Shown here one piece after another: positions 48,387 to 56,972 of a stretch of 64,000 nt of DNA (the first letter of the stretch is position 1; each line of letters opens with the position of its first letter). The translations under genes were made by a program, and so were the position numbers. The stretch comes from Pseudomonas sp. DC1.2. GTDB taxonomy: Bacteria; Pseudomonadota; Gammaproteobacteria; Pseudomonadales; Pseudomonadaceae. The stretch lies in assembly GCF_034351645.1 (NCBI RefSeq), contig NZ_CP133782.1, forward strand, positions 4,221,001 through 4,285,000, read 5' to 3'. The notes under the pieces are model-generated. The model was not told the origin of the DNA and did not search any database. It saw only the letters and a list, made by a program, of their open reading frames with translations.

Positions 48387-51300
48387 TCATTCGGCGCTGG
48401 GGGCGGCAAATGGAATGGGGTCGAACACCACGATAATTTCTGAACTCTCGATGAGTGCCTTGACGGTGAAACGTCCACCGTTGGTGCTGGAGACAAACGC
48501 CCGTGCCAGGCCTTCCTGATTGGTGAGTCCCTGTGCGGGTCGAATGGTTGCCGAGCCCGTCGTGCCGCTGAATGGCTCCACACTCCAGCGCACCAATTGG
48601 TCTTTGCCAAGGTTGCTGTATCTATCCGTTACGGTGCCGTAAACCTCGACTTCCCGGCCAGCCGGCACCGGCTCTGTCGGCTCCAGGGACTTGGATGCCG
48701 GCAGCATCGTCAACGTCTTCACGTCGACGATGACGTTAACGGTCGGGGCGTACTCGGGCTCGATCAGATCCAGCCAGAACAACGGTGCCTCCGTCCCCAG
48801 GACCTTGCCCGCGTAGGTCGCATTGGCCAGCCCTTTCTCGTCAGTCCTGGCCGTCGCGATGGTGCCAAGGCTGGCCCGCCAGTACACATCGACGTGTGGA
48901 ATAACGACGCCGCCGGGGTCCTTGAGCATCACGGTAAAGATGATCTTGCCGGTCGGGCTGTTGGCGATCACCTCGGTGTGGTCCACGGTGCAGGTGATAT
49001 TAACGATCGACTCGGGCACCTCGTCGTAGTAGGCAAGCGCCGGAACACTGGCCTCAGTAAGACTCAGCAAGGCGCTTTCAGCGGCCAGCCGGTACACATT
49101 TTTATCGATGGTCTCCGGCAGATCGCCCAGCCGAAAAATCGTCAAGGCGTCCATGCCGGTGTGCCGGGACAGCACCCGGATACGCATCAGCAGATCCAGT
49201 TGGGCCAAGTCCTTCAGCAGCCCGTCCACAGAACCAATGTGCGCGACGCACGCACGCACCTCCGCAACGCTCCAGTCGAAAAATGCGGCCAGGCGAATCG
49301 CGGCGGCCTTCTGCGCCAGGCCCAGGGCTTCCGCGGAAATCGGATCCGGCAGTGCATTGACCTCGCGCAGGTAATCCAGCAGTTTGCCTGCCGGTTGTTC
49401 ACCGAGTTCAAACGCCCGAGTCAGGGCCGTCAGGTAGTAAAGGGTACGCACCGAAAAAGCCTGCCGGTCATCCTGCCTCAGCCACGCCGTGTAGCCATAG
49501 TGCAGATAGTCCTGCAGCAGCGTCGCACTCAGGTCCAGTTGCAGCACGACGTTGCTGCGCCGCCTGACATCGGCCAGCAAGGTGAGCGCAGGGTCCGTCT
49601 CGCCACTCAACATGCCCGGCGATTCGCGCTCGTTGCGTTGCAGCACCAAGAGCAACAGTTGGTAAACCGTACTGTTGGCCCAAACCAACACACTGGCCAC
49701 CCGCTCGGCATCCAGGCCGGTGTATACCGCCAGGGATTCCTTGACCACCGAGGCCTGAGCATCCCGCGCCTGCAACAGCACCGTGAGCATCCTTTCGACA
49801 ATCACCGCACGCGCCTTGGCATCTTCCTCACCCAGGCCATCGCGAACCGCCTTATCCAATTCTTCACGGGCGAACACCAGGTACTCGGCTTCGGTGCCCG
49901 CAAAATTCACCACCAGCCCCGCGAGGTCGACCAGTGTCGGCAGCAAGCTCAGCCAGTCGAAGCCTAACAGCGGCGGCACGCCCGCACTCAACAAGGCGCC
50001 TTGGCTGAACAGCGCGGCGGGTAGCAGGTTACCCGCCTGCTCGAACAACCGGCGTTCCTGCTCCGTGGCCGCCGCCAACACCGCCGGCGGCGACACCTGC
50101 TGCAACATCCACAGCACCGGCAATTCGCGATCCCGGCACCAGCCCACGCAGGCATGCAGGGCATAGATCAGGTTCAGCACATCGGGAACGACATCCCTGC
50201 CGGAGTTCGCATTGATCACCGGAATGCCCGCCAATCCATCGACCCAAGACTCGCCACCCAGCAAGGTCAGCATCAGCACGCCCTCCACCGGAGTGATGCC
50301 CAACAGGCGCGGCAACTTCACCAAACGGTAGAACGCCGAAACGACGGCCGGGCTGCGCAGCAACGTAGTGGTACGGTTCTGCGCACGGGCAATCGCCATT
50401 GCCAGGTATTGATAGGTCTTCAGGTCGATGCCCAGACCGCTGCACAAGCGGTTGATCGTCAGGTCCGTGGCCCCGGTTGCCTGGATGATCGGAAACTCGG
50501 CGTTATCCAGCATCAACGGTTCGCGGTAGCCGCCCTGGTTATTGAACACCTGGTCGAACTGCGGCAGGGCATCGCCCCGGCCATAGATCCCCACCTCATC
50601 GATAAACGCCGCGAAGTCCGGTGCCGTGCAACCGTAGCGCTCACGCAATGACTGAAACAGCCCCAGGGCATGCACCGTGGAAGCACTGATCAGCCAGGTG
50701 TTGGTGGCGCCACGTGTTTCGGCCTTCATCGCCGCCACCAGCAGCGCATCCACCTGTTCACTGGGCAGCTCCAGCCATTGGTCCAGGCGCAGCTTGCGGT
50801 TCATTCGGTCGAAAACCGCAAAGTCAGTGCCCGGACTGAGACTCAAGCGGTGGAACGCCTGGCCCGCTTCGCTGTAATTGATCGTGACTGCCGGGGCCTT
50901 GGCGGCATTGAGGTAAACCGAACCTGAACGCTCGCTTTCGCTCACCCCAAGCGCGGGTGGCGACGCATACACCCTCACATTGGCCGAGCGGGTCGGGGCG
51001 AAATCACGCACCGACAGCAGCGCCTCGACACCCCGGGCATCGAGCTTGGTACGCTCACCGAAAAACCGCACCTGATTGAGGTTGTTCCAAGACACATCTT
51101 CAGCCCCGAAGTCGCGCAGGTAAAAGGCGTCCCGCCCTGTCGCGGCTACCGCTGGCTCGGTCAACAACTGCCGCTGATAAGGCCCCAACCGCGAGGCATG
51201 CGTCAGGGCTCGTTTTGCATCACTGCTCCAGGCCTCGGGCTGGAGGAAATACGGTGAGAGCACATCGACAATATGGACAAAGTTACCCACCGACATCCCG

Positions 51301-51983
51301 TGATAGCGAGCGACCGCATCCAGCGTGACCCAGTGCTGGTAATACGGCAGCCCATTGGGATAACGGGCGTTGATCAGGGCTTGTTCCAGATCGAGCGCCG
51401 CCGCCTCTCCTTTGATAAAGGTTTCCAGCACCGAAACGATGATGTCCACCGCCGACACCGATAGATGCACCGCATTGAAATCGACGGGCAACGGCTTCAA
51501 GTCTTTGCGACGGTCATGCAAGGGTAGTTTTGCGGCCGAGCCGAGCGGTTCGATGCGGTCGCGAATCCAGCGTAACAACTCCACTAGATACGCCACGGGT
51601 GAGGTCGTGGACTCCAAGGCATCGGGCGGGCATAACCCGTCAAAGTTGGGCGAGAACAAAGCCTCATAACTGGGCCCCGGAACCATCGACAACAGCCCGC
51701 TCGACGGCTTGCCGTCCTGCGCCCCGGTGCCTGTCAGGCTCTGCTCAATGAACTGTCGACGCACATACGCGGCCAGGCTGTTGGCCCGGCGCAAAAACTG
51801 CTGCGCGTCCTCCTGGCCTAAGCCGTAATCGCGCACCAGCCCCTGCACGCCCGCCTCCACCAGGGGAAAGATCGATCCGTCCTGCTGAATGTAAGTCTTC
51901 AGGTCGGTATAGGTGGCGCGTTGTTCCTCGCCGAACACCTGCTCGAACAACTGTTGGATGGGACGATTAGCGGAGTCCGCCAT
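48387..51983 (-). CDS. Toxin-complex subunit A, N-terminal half with Ig tail (TcaA-like)
   Basis: A 1198-residue protein matching the N-terminal half of TcA. It has the VRP1-type region with SPVAYLVELLRWIRDRIEPL at about 126 and LPLHDRRKDLKPLPVDFNAV, and a long alpha-helical body to about residue 980. The last 210 residues are unusual: two invasin-like Ig domains (about 988-1085 and 1095-1195; VPESIVNITCTVDHTEV, VYWRASLGTIATARTDEKG, EVEVYGTVTDRYSNLGKDQL). The start is ATG 51983 (MADSANRPIQQ), with AAGGAA 8 nt upstream; a TTG two codons earlier is less likely. A lux-box-like palindrome lies about 90 bp upstream. The TcA C-half begins 48 bp downstream. Confidence 0.87.
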   Translation of the reverse strand: MADSANRPIQQLFEQVFGEEQRATYTDLKTYIQQDGSIFPLVEAGVQGLVRDYGLGQEDAQQFLRRANSLAAYVRRQFIEQSLTGTGAQDGKPSSGLLSMVPGPSYEALFSPNFDGLCPPDALESTTSPVAYLVELLRWIRDRIEPLGSAAKLPLHDRRKDLKPLPVDFNAVHLSVSAVDIIVSVLETFIKGEAAALDLEQALINARYPNGLPYYQHWVTLDAVARYHGMSVGNFVHIVDVLSPYFLQPEAWSSDAKRALTHASRLGPYQRQLLTEPAVAATGRDAFYLRDFGAEDVSWNNLNQVRFFGERTKLDARGVEALLSVRDFAPTRSANVRVYASPPALGVSESERSGSVYLNAAKAPAVTINYSEAGQAFHRLSLSPGTDFAVFDRMNRKLRLDQWLELPSEQVDALLVAAMKAETRGATNTWLISASTVHALGLFQSLRERYGCTAPDFAAFIDEVGIYGRGDALPQFDQVFNNQGGYREPLMLDNAEFPIIQATGATDLTINRLCSGLGIDLKTYQYLAMAIARAQNRTTTLLRSPAVVSAFYRLVKLPRLLGITPVEGVLMLTLLGGESWVDGLAGIPVINANSGRDVVPDVLNLIYALHACVGWCRDRELPVLWMLQQVSPPAVLAAATEQERRLFEQAGNLLPAALFSQGALLSAGVPPLLGFDWLSLLPTLVDLAGLVVNFAGTEAEYLVFAREELDKAVRDGLGEEDAKARAVIVERMLTVLLQARDAQASVVKESLAVYTGLDAERVASVLVWANSTVYQLLLLVLQRNERESPGMLSGETDPALTLLADVRRRSNVVLQLDLSATLLQDYLHYGYTAWLRQDDRQAFSVRTLYYLTALTRAFELGEQPAGKLLDYLREVNALPDPISAEALGLAQKAAAIRLAAFFDWSVAEVRACVAHIGSVDGLLKDLAQLDLLMRIRVLSRHTGMDALTIFRLGDLPETIDKNVYRLAAESALLSLTEASVPALAYYDEVPESIVNITCTVDHTEVIANSPTGKIIFTVMLKDPGGVVIPHVDVYWRASLGTIATARTDEKGLANATYAGKVLGTEAPLFWLDLIEPEYAPTVNVIVDVKTLTMLPASKSLEPTEPVPAGREVEVYGTVTDRYSNLGKDQLVRWSVEPFSGTTGSATIRPAQGLTNQEGLARAFVSSTNGGRFTVKALIESSEIIVVFDPIPFAAPSAE

Positions 51984-52073
51984 GGCCAAATTCCTTAATG
52001 GGTGTAAACGTCCGAACGGTCGTTGGGAGGCTCATCTTGCAAGGCAAATCTGCGCGTGATGGCCCATGTCGTC

Positions 52074-52093
52074 TACTGTCAGAACTGACAGTA
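52074..52093. promoter_or_regulatory. Perfect lux-box-like palindrome before the TcA N-half
   Basis: TACTGTCAGAACTGACAGTA, a perfect 20-bp palindrome fitting NNCT-N12-AGNN, the consensus for LuxR-type quorum-sensing regulators in Pseudomonas. It is centred about 100 bp upstream of the start of the TcA N-half and 29 bp after the stop of the upstream Ig gene. It marks a probable internal promoter. Confidence 0.65.
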
Positions 52094-52121
52094 GAGGTGA
52101 CCGTTTATCAGGCGATGGCGG

Positions 52122-55100
52122 TCAGCGCGACGACGGGCCAGGGACGTCAAAACGCCCGCTCTCGCTCCAGTCGGAGATCGTCGAGCCATCAGCGCCATCG
52201 TCGATGGTCTGCTGGAACCGGCACCAATGACCGCCCGCCGACAGCGCCCGCACCGCCAGCCCTTGCCACCCCTGGGCGCTGACGGCCAGGTTCGGCGCCC
52301 ACGGCTGTTGGGGGTTGAACCAGCTCACCAATTGACCGACGCCCAATCGGCCCTGACCGCTGAAAGCCACCGGTTCACTCACCCAGCGTCCCGCCTGGGG
52401 CGAATCAATGAGGGGTAAATAGCTGCCGAGCACCACGGACTGTTGAGCGGATCGGTCCGACTCAAAGCCGTCAAGGGAGGCCACCGCTACCAGTACATAA
52501 TCGCCACCGGGTTGGGTGAGCACAGTGGCGACCGACCAGGTGCGGTCCGTCAGTATCGGAGCGCTGCCGAGCACCGCATCGCCCAGCAGGACAGTGACCG
52601 TATCCCCCGGCTCGCCGAAACCGGACACCACGGTTAAACGGCCGATGAGCCCATCCTTGACCGGTGTTTCGATATAGGGCGCGGCGGGCACCACGTTGCA
52701 CGTCAACAGCGGGCTGTCATTGGAAACCTCCGACCCCATGGCTTGCCGGGCCCGCAGCTTCGTCACCCCGACGGGCAACGTCACCGAGCCTTGCCAGTGG
52801 CCATCGGCGTTGACCGGTACCCCCCGGAACACAAATTCATTGCTACCGTCCAACCACACCTCGACCGTCGTACCGGGAGTCCCTTCGCCGGAAATGATCG
52901 ATGTTCGCGGCAAATCACCGTCCGGCTGTGGCACCGTGAACACCGGTGGCATCAACACCACCTGAAAAGGCACGGGATCACTGAGATCGGAAGGGCGACC
53001 GTCCAGGGTCTGCCGCGCGTCCACGCTGCCCGGGCCAAAGGCCAGGCCCTTGAGGTCGATGGACCAATCGCCGTCGCTGGTCAGCAGTTTGGCCGCCCCC
53101 GCGTTGATGCCGCTGATGCGAAGTTGCATCGACGCCCCCGCCATGCCCTGCCGACCACGGACAGTCAGGTCACGCTCCACCTCTATCCCGCTCGTGGGCC
53201 AGGTGATGACGGGGTTAAGGAGCGTCCGGCGCACCTCGAACGTTCGTGTGGTTGGCGGTGAAGTTTGCTGCGCGGCGGTCTGGGTGACGGTGACCGTATG
53301 GGGCACGTTGGGGGCGAACGGCGTGCTGCGGCGCAAGGTCCAGGTGCCACCGGTCACAGTCGCTGTTTCAGCCGTGCCCGGTTTGTCGCTGAACGTCAGC
53401 TTGACCACCGCCCCCGACCGCCAGCAGGTGCCCGAGAGAGCAGGCGATAACTCGTTGTCCACCAAACCCGTGATCGCCGGCGCCAGCGGCGGGATCTTCA
53501 CCACAACCCGCACCCAATTCTGCGACTCCCGGCCATCGAGACGCTGTTTCAGGTCAACGTTCTGGCTAAGCGTCGGTCCCCACTCCACACTCGACTGGCT
53601 CGACCAGCGACTGCCCGCCACCCGAGCATCCGACGCCGCCTCGGCCCCGCCCTGTTTCTTGATCAGCACGGTGGCGCCGTTGATGCCGCTACCAGTGAAC
53701 GTGGGCGTGTAGCTGTATTCAGTGGGTCGGTCGGGCACCGGGTCGGGTACTGGCTCGAGTTCCGGCGGGACGATGGTGAATACAAAATGAAAGTCTTCTG
53801 ACGGGATCCAGCCGCCAGCATTGTCAGAAACCTTCTGGGTCGCCGAGTAGGTATAGGTTCCGTGCGTCCAGCCCGTGGAGTTGACCTGCCAGACACCATT
53901 GGCCACCACGACTTCCGGCAATGATTTGTTGACCGGCCCACTGACGTAGCTCAGTAACAGGGTGGCGCCGTTGTAGCCCGTGCCCGAAAATTTCGCGGCC
54001 TGGCTGGGCAACAGCTCCACGGCGACCGCGGTTTGTTTGGGGGGGCGGATCTTGAAAATGCGAGGTGTCCCACGCAGCGACTCATTGCCGTTTTGAATCT
54101 GAGTGACAACCAACGATATCAAGCCAACGGGAACCGTGATCGAAGCGCTCCAACTGGCCCCGCTCAACACAGCGGACTCACCAACCTTGTTCGGCCCAAG
54201 GTCTTGGTAGACCTGTACCTTCGCGCCGGACAGCCCCTGATTGCCCGACAGGGTGAAAGACTGAAGCTGCAAAGAATTTGCGGCGGGGGCCGTGATGGCC
54301 GGCGAGTTGGGTCGAATATTGAACACGCGGGCCGCGCTGGCAGGCGACACCTTGTTGTTAAGTAATTGCTTGGCAATCAACGACACCTGACCGAAAGGCA
54401 CGGTGACCGAACATCTCCAGGTCGCGCCCGTCAACACGCCGGTCCTGCCCACTTCTGTCTGACCATTAAACACCTGAACGATTGCGCCCGTGCGCGCCAG
54501 ATCTCCCGACACCTCGAAGATGCCGAGTTGGTCAGAGTTTGCCGCCGGCGCTGTAATGGCCGGCGCGTTCAATACAAGCGTGACCGTGACTGACGCAGAG
54601 GGGGAAGAAAACCAGGTGCCGATTTTCTGCTTGGCGTAGAACGTCAACGGCTGGGCGTCACTCGGTAAGGTCACCGATGCGGTCCAGGTGCCATCAACGT
54701 TGATGGTCGCGGTACCGAGCAGTGCGTCACCGGTCGAATTGTGCAGGGTGACGGTACCGACGCCGTATTCACCGCCGGTACCGCTGACCGCGAACTGCCC
54801 AGCGGGCACCTCGCCGGAAGACGGCGAGGTAATCACCACAGGTGTGACGCGCAGATTGACCGTTACATTGACAGACCCCGACTGGGTGACTTCAATCCGG
54901 TATTGTTGCGGAGAATAAGGCCCCACGAATTGAGCAGTCCATGGACTGGTCGGCATGAAGATCGATGTTTCGCCCACGCTTGTAGTGCCTAGATACATGC
55001 GTAAAACAATGGGCATTGTCGTGAGCAAAGTAGTACCGGAAACATTGACCTGGGCATTTCTGGTAGATGCATTATTTACGGGGCTGGTGATTGTAACGTT

Positions 55101-55142
55101 CTTCGGCTCAAGTTCAGTCCCCTTTCTCACGTTGAATACCAC
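52122..55142 (-). CDS. Ig-repeat protein upstream of the TcA genes
   Basis: A 1006-residue protein built from about ten bacterial Ig-like repeats of 85-95 residues. The recurring pattern is ITxPxxN...FxVSG...GAxVxV followed by a W near LxGxxWxxSVxVPxG. Examples are APAITAPAANSDQLGIFEVS and SPAITAPAANSLQLQSFTLS. There is no signal peptide, membrane anchor or sorting signal, so secretion, if any, uses another route. The frame begins with GTG at 55142. A second GTG at 55130 has a better-spaced AGGGTGG and may be the real start. Spacing of 65 bp from the unknown gene upstream suggests one transcript. Confidence 0.78.
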   Translation of the reverse strand: MVFNVRKGTELEPKNVTITSPVNNASTRNAQVNVSGTTLLTTMPIVLRMYLGTTSVGETSIFMPTSPWTAQFVGPYSPQQYRIEVTQSGSVNVTVNLRVTPVVITSPSSGEVPAGQFAVSGTGGEYGVGTVTLHNSTGDALLGTATINVDGTWTASVTLPSDAQPLTFYAKQKIGTWFSSPSASVTVTLVLNAPAITAPAANSDQLGIFEVSGDLARTGAIVQVFNGQTEVGRTGVLTGATWRCSVTVPFGQVSLIAKQLLNNKVSPASAARVFNIRPNSPAITAPAANSLQLQSFTLSGNQGLSGAKVQVYQDLGPNKVGESAVLSGASWSASITVPVGLISLVVTQIQNGNESLRGTPRIFKIRPPKQTAVAVELLPSQAAKFSGTGYNGATLLLSYVSGPVNKSLPEVVVANGVWQVNSTGWTHGTYTYSATQKVSDNAGGWIPSEDFHFVFTIVPPELEPVPDPVPDRPTEYSYTPTFTGSGINGATVLIKKQGGAEAASDARVAGSRWSSQSSVEWGPTLSQNVDLKQRLDGRESQNWVRVVVKIPPLAPAITGLVDNELSPALSGTCWRSGAVVKLTFSDKPGTAETATVTGGTWTLRRSTPFAPNVPHTVTVTQTAAQQTSPPTTRTFEVRRTLLNPVITWPTSGIEVERDLTVRGRQGMAGASMQLRISGINAGAAKLLTSDGDWSIDLKGLAFGPGSVDARQTLDGRPSDLSDPVPFQVVLMPPVFTVPQPDGDLPRTSIISGEGTPGTTVEVWLDGSNEFVFRGVPVNADGHWQGSVTLPVGVTKLRARQAMGSEVSNDSPLLTCNVVPAAPYIETPVKDGLIGRLTVVSGFGEPGDTVTVLLGDAVLGSAPILTDRTWSVATVLTQPGGDYVLVAVASLDGFESDRSAQQSVVLGSYLPLIDSPQAGRWVSEPVAFSGQGRLGVGQLVSWFNPQQPWAPNLAVSAQGWQGLAVRALSAGGHWCRFQQTIDDGADGSTISDWSESGRFDVPGPSSR

Positions 55143-55207
55143 CCTGTCGGATTGTTTATTATGTCAACACGTCAATCAACTGAATAACAGTTAATAAAAA
55201 CGCTCCT

Positions 55208-55699
55208 TCATTTTTCGTTAGAAAAAGTTAACCAATAGTTTTCTTCAACCTTTGGATCAGATCCAGGGGAGTCAAAAATAAATCTAATATAAAGCCGCAC
55301 CTTTTTATCTGCTTTCACCGGAACGGATCCAATACGGCTATAGTTGTGCCATTCACCGTCCTGCCACATGGCATCCGGCGAGTCGCTCCCCCAAGAATCA
55401 GCTGACTCAAAAAAAAAGTACACGTTAGCTTTATTGCCTCCTGACTGACCTGCGCCTTTGGTAATTTTGTATTGGAGGCTTCGGCCATAAAAACTGGTGC
55501 CCAATTCATTCCAAAAATAAGCGATCGTCAGTTCTCCCGTAAACTTATCTGTTCCAAATTTCAGCTTAAAGGTCTCAGTTTTCACATGCCTGCCCGCGCT
55601 CCACGCCTGCCATTGCTCTTCTGAAACATCACCCTTACTGGAAGCATCATCTAAACCATGCACATTCGAAGATCCAAACTCTTCTTTTTTGATTGTCAT
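55208..55699 (-). CDS. Unknown 163-residue protein heading the Tc-like locus
   Basis: Begins MTIKKEEFGSSNVHGLDD at 55699 with GGAG 8 nt upstream (an in-frame start 9 codons earlier is less likely). Predicted all-beta, rich in Trp, Tyr and Phe (LTIAYFWNELGTSFYGRSLQ, ANVYFFFESADSWGSDSP, VRLYIRFIFDSPGSDP). No signal peptide or transmembrane helix. I do not recognise a family. The composition would suit a soluble beta-sandwich, possibly sugar- or lipid-binding, but that is only a guess. It is AT-richer than its surroundings and follows a lux-box-like site. Confidence 0.7.
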   Translation of the reverse strand: MTIKKEEFGSSNVHGLDDASSKGDVSEEQWQAWSAGRHVKTETFKLKFGTDKFTGELTIAYFWNELGTSFYGRSLQYKITKGAGQSGGNKANVYFFFESADSWGSDSPDAMWQDGEWHNYSRIGSVPVKADKKVRLYIRFIFDSPGSDPKVEENYWLTFSNEK

Positions 55700-55769
55700 C
55701 TCACGACTCCAATTTGCCTGAGGCACCAGTACCTCTAAATCATTAACCCCCTTCTCAAGTCTTTTAACT

Positions 55770-55789
55770 ACCTGTCAAACCTGACAGTA
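55770..55789. promoter_or_regulatory. Lux-box-like site before the Tc-like locus
   Basis: ACCTGTCAAACCTGACAGTA fits NNCT-N12-AGNN and shares CTGTCA and TGACAG with the perfect palindrome at 52074. It is centred about 80 bp upstream of the first gene of the locus. A TAATGAT stretch about 35 bp downstream of its centre (minus strand, 55739-55746) could be the -10 element. Confidence 0.6.
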
Positions 55790-55849
55790 CCGATGAACGG
55801 CCTGACTGACTTTTCCTACGATTTTTGAGGCCTACGAAGCCTTGCACCT

Positions 55850-56135
55850 TTGCCTACAGCTGCTCCAGAACCCCCCGGCTTGTGCGCTGGGTGCCTGCCC
55901 CGTAACGGCGTCCGTGTCGCTGATTTCCAGCGATCGGGTTTAGTCGTCCGAAAGGCTCTATTAATGTGCATAAGCTGCATCCAGTCGGGTATCCCATCCC
56001 CGCACTTGATGGTGGTTGCGCGCAGGGCGCCCTCGGGCGCGCCGGTTTTTCATGGTCCTTGCGGTCGACTAACCTGCGTACAGCCGCCACCCTTCGTTTA
56101 GTCGCGAGTCAGGTGGCAGCTCAATTCAACGACTA
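55850..56135 (+). promoter_or_regulatory. Conserved-looking leader of a DUF6124-type gene
   Basis: About 285 bp upstream of the DUF6124-type gene. It contains a GC hairpin around 56018-56044 (GCAGGGCGCCCTCGGGCGCG) and the GTGCATAAGCTGCAT stretch. From experience, similar leaders precede many genes of this family in the P. fluorescens group and are often called as false ORFs. The 83-codon plus frame at 55850-56101 is probably such an artefact. The role (structured leader or upstream frame) is unknown. The stretch between 55700 and 55850 otherwise holds only the lux-box-like promoter. Confidence 0.5.
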
Positions 56136-56510
56136 ATGAGCATGTTCAAAGCAACACTCAATCCCCCGAATCAAGATCCATTCTTAGCCACCCTCGATGC
56201 AAAGAAGCTCCGGGACGCCGTCGACCGCGCCCTCGACCACGACCTCAAGCCCGACCTCCAGCACCTATGCACCTCACCGAATCGAGCGATGAAAATGTTC
56301 AAAGTCGACCCTCAGGCCAATCCCCGCGCCATTGCCATCCAGACCTACGAAACCTTTTCCTCGGTCAGCATCCTGCTGCTCGACCTGGCCGAAAGCCTGG
56401 AAGACAAACAGCGGCACCTGGCGATGGCGATCTATCAGTTGAGTGAGCTGGGGTTGTTGCTGGTGGAGCAGACGCTTAAGCGTGAGCCGGCGATTAGCAC
56501 GCCGTCATAA
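56136..56510 (+). CDS. DUF6124/DUF3077-type small protein
   Basis: A 124-residue cytoplasmic protein starting MSMFKATLNPPNQDPFLATL, with LRDAVDRALDHDLKPDL and two predicted C-terminal helices (SVSILLLDLAESLEDKQRHL, AMAIYQLSELGLLLVEQTL). Such proteins occur in many copies in P. fluorescens-group genomes; function unknown. The Met at 56142 (MFKATLNPP) is an alternative start and is the commoner family N-terminus. No good Shine-Dalgarno is visible, which fits control by the leader. Confidence 0.82.
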   Translation: MSMFKATLNPPNQDPFLATLDAKKLRDAVDRALDHDLKPDLQHLCTSPNRAMKMFKVDPQANPRAIAIQTYETFSSVSILLLDLAESLEDKQRHLAMAIYQLSELGLLLVEQTLKREPAISTPS

Positions 56511-56515
56511 AGACG

Positions 56516-56585
56516 TGTAGGCGCGCAACTGGCTGGCGATGGCGGTTTCAAAATCGCCATCGCTGGCAAGCCATGCCCCTACAGT
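56516..56585. repeat. Inverted repeat (REP-like) after the DUF6124-type gene
   Basis: GTGTAGGCGCGCAACTGGCT, followed by GGCGATGGCGGTTT, pairs with AAATCGCCATCGCTGGCAAG, followed by CCATGCCCCTACA. The core GGCGATGGCG/CGCCATCGC stem sits around a short loop. Located directly after the stop, it may also act as a terminator. Confidence 0.75.
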
Positions 56586-56612
56586 GCTGGCAATGGTTCA
56601 GCCACCGCCCAC

Positions 56613-56972
56613 TCAGGCAGAAGCAGGTAACGACTGAAAACTGAAATAGCGCTGCAACGCCTCGACCAATTGCTCATATTCCAGTGGCGCCCGTTGCAGG
56701 CTAAATCCGGCGTCATAGTAAGGGGGCGTAGTGTCTTCATGGCACCACAGGCAAAAAGCCCGCAGATCGATGACCTGCGGACAGCCTGCGCGGGTGGGAA
56801 TTTTCAGACGCAACTCAAAATCGGCACCCACCATCATCGGCAACTGACTGATAAGCATCAGACCATCCCTGGACACATTGCCGAGATAGCCGATGGGTTT
56901 GTCAGTGACGCCGTTGAACACTCTCAGAAAATACGACAATTGATGCCGCTCGATCTGGCGCTCAGTAGCCAT
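56613..56972 (-). CDS. PilZ-domain protein
   Basis: A 119-residue single-domain protein of PilZ type. It starts MATERQIERHQLSYFLRVFN, containing the RxxxR-like element (RQIERHQ), then GYLGNVSRDGLMLISQLPMM, the D/NxSxxG-like element (NVSRDG). PilZ domains bind cyclic di-GMP. The usual DxSxxG is Asn-x-Ser here, so binding should be tested. The open frame extends to 57083 but ATG 56972 gives the canonical domain start. No regulated partner is adjacent. Confidence 0.8.
   Translation of the reverse strand: MATERQIERHQLSYFLRVFNGVTDKPIGYLGNVSRDGLMLISQLPMMVGADFELRLKIPTRAGCPQVIDLRAFCLWCHEDTTPPYYDAGFSLQRAPLEYEQLVEALQRYFSFQSLPASA

Noticed and set aside
47241..48443. Open plus-strand frame of 400 codons
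   Set aside because: Antisense to the TcA C-half; no protein family features.
51983..51989. TTG start for the TcA N-half
   Set aside because: The ATG at 51983 has AAGGAA at 8 nt, which fits better than the TTG two codons upstream.
39935..55699. Prophage or tailocin carrying the Tc-like genes
   Set aside because: No tail, baseplate, holin or lysis gene lies in or next to the locus; the Ig repeats do not look like tail-fibre modules.
55850..56101. 83-codon plus frame before the DUF6124-type gene
   Set aside because: Resembles the leader sequence that precedes many genes of this family and reads as low-complexity in protein; more likely an untranslated leader.
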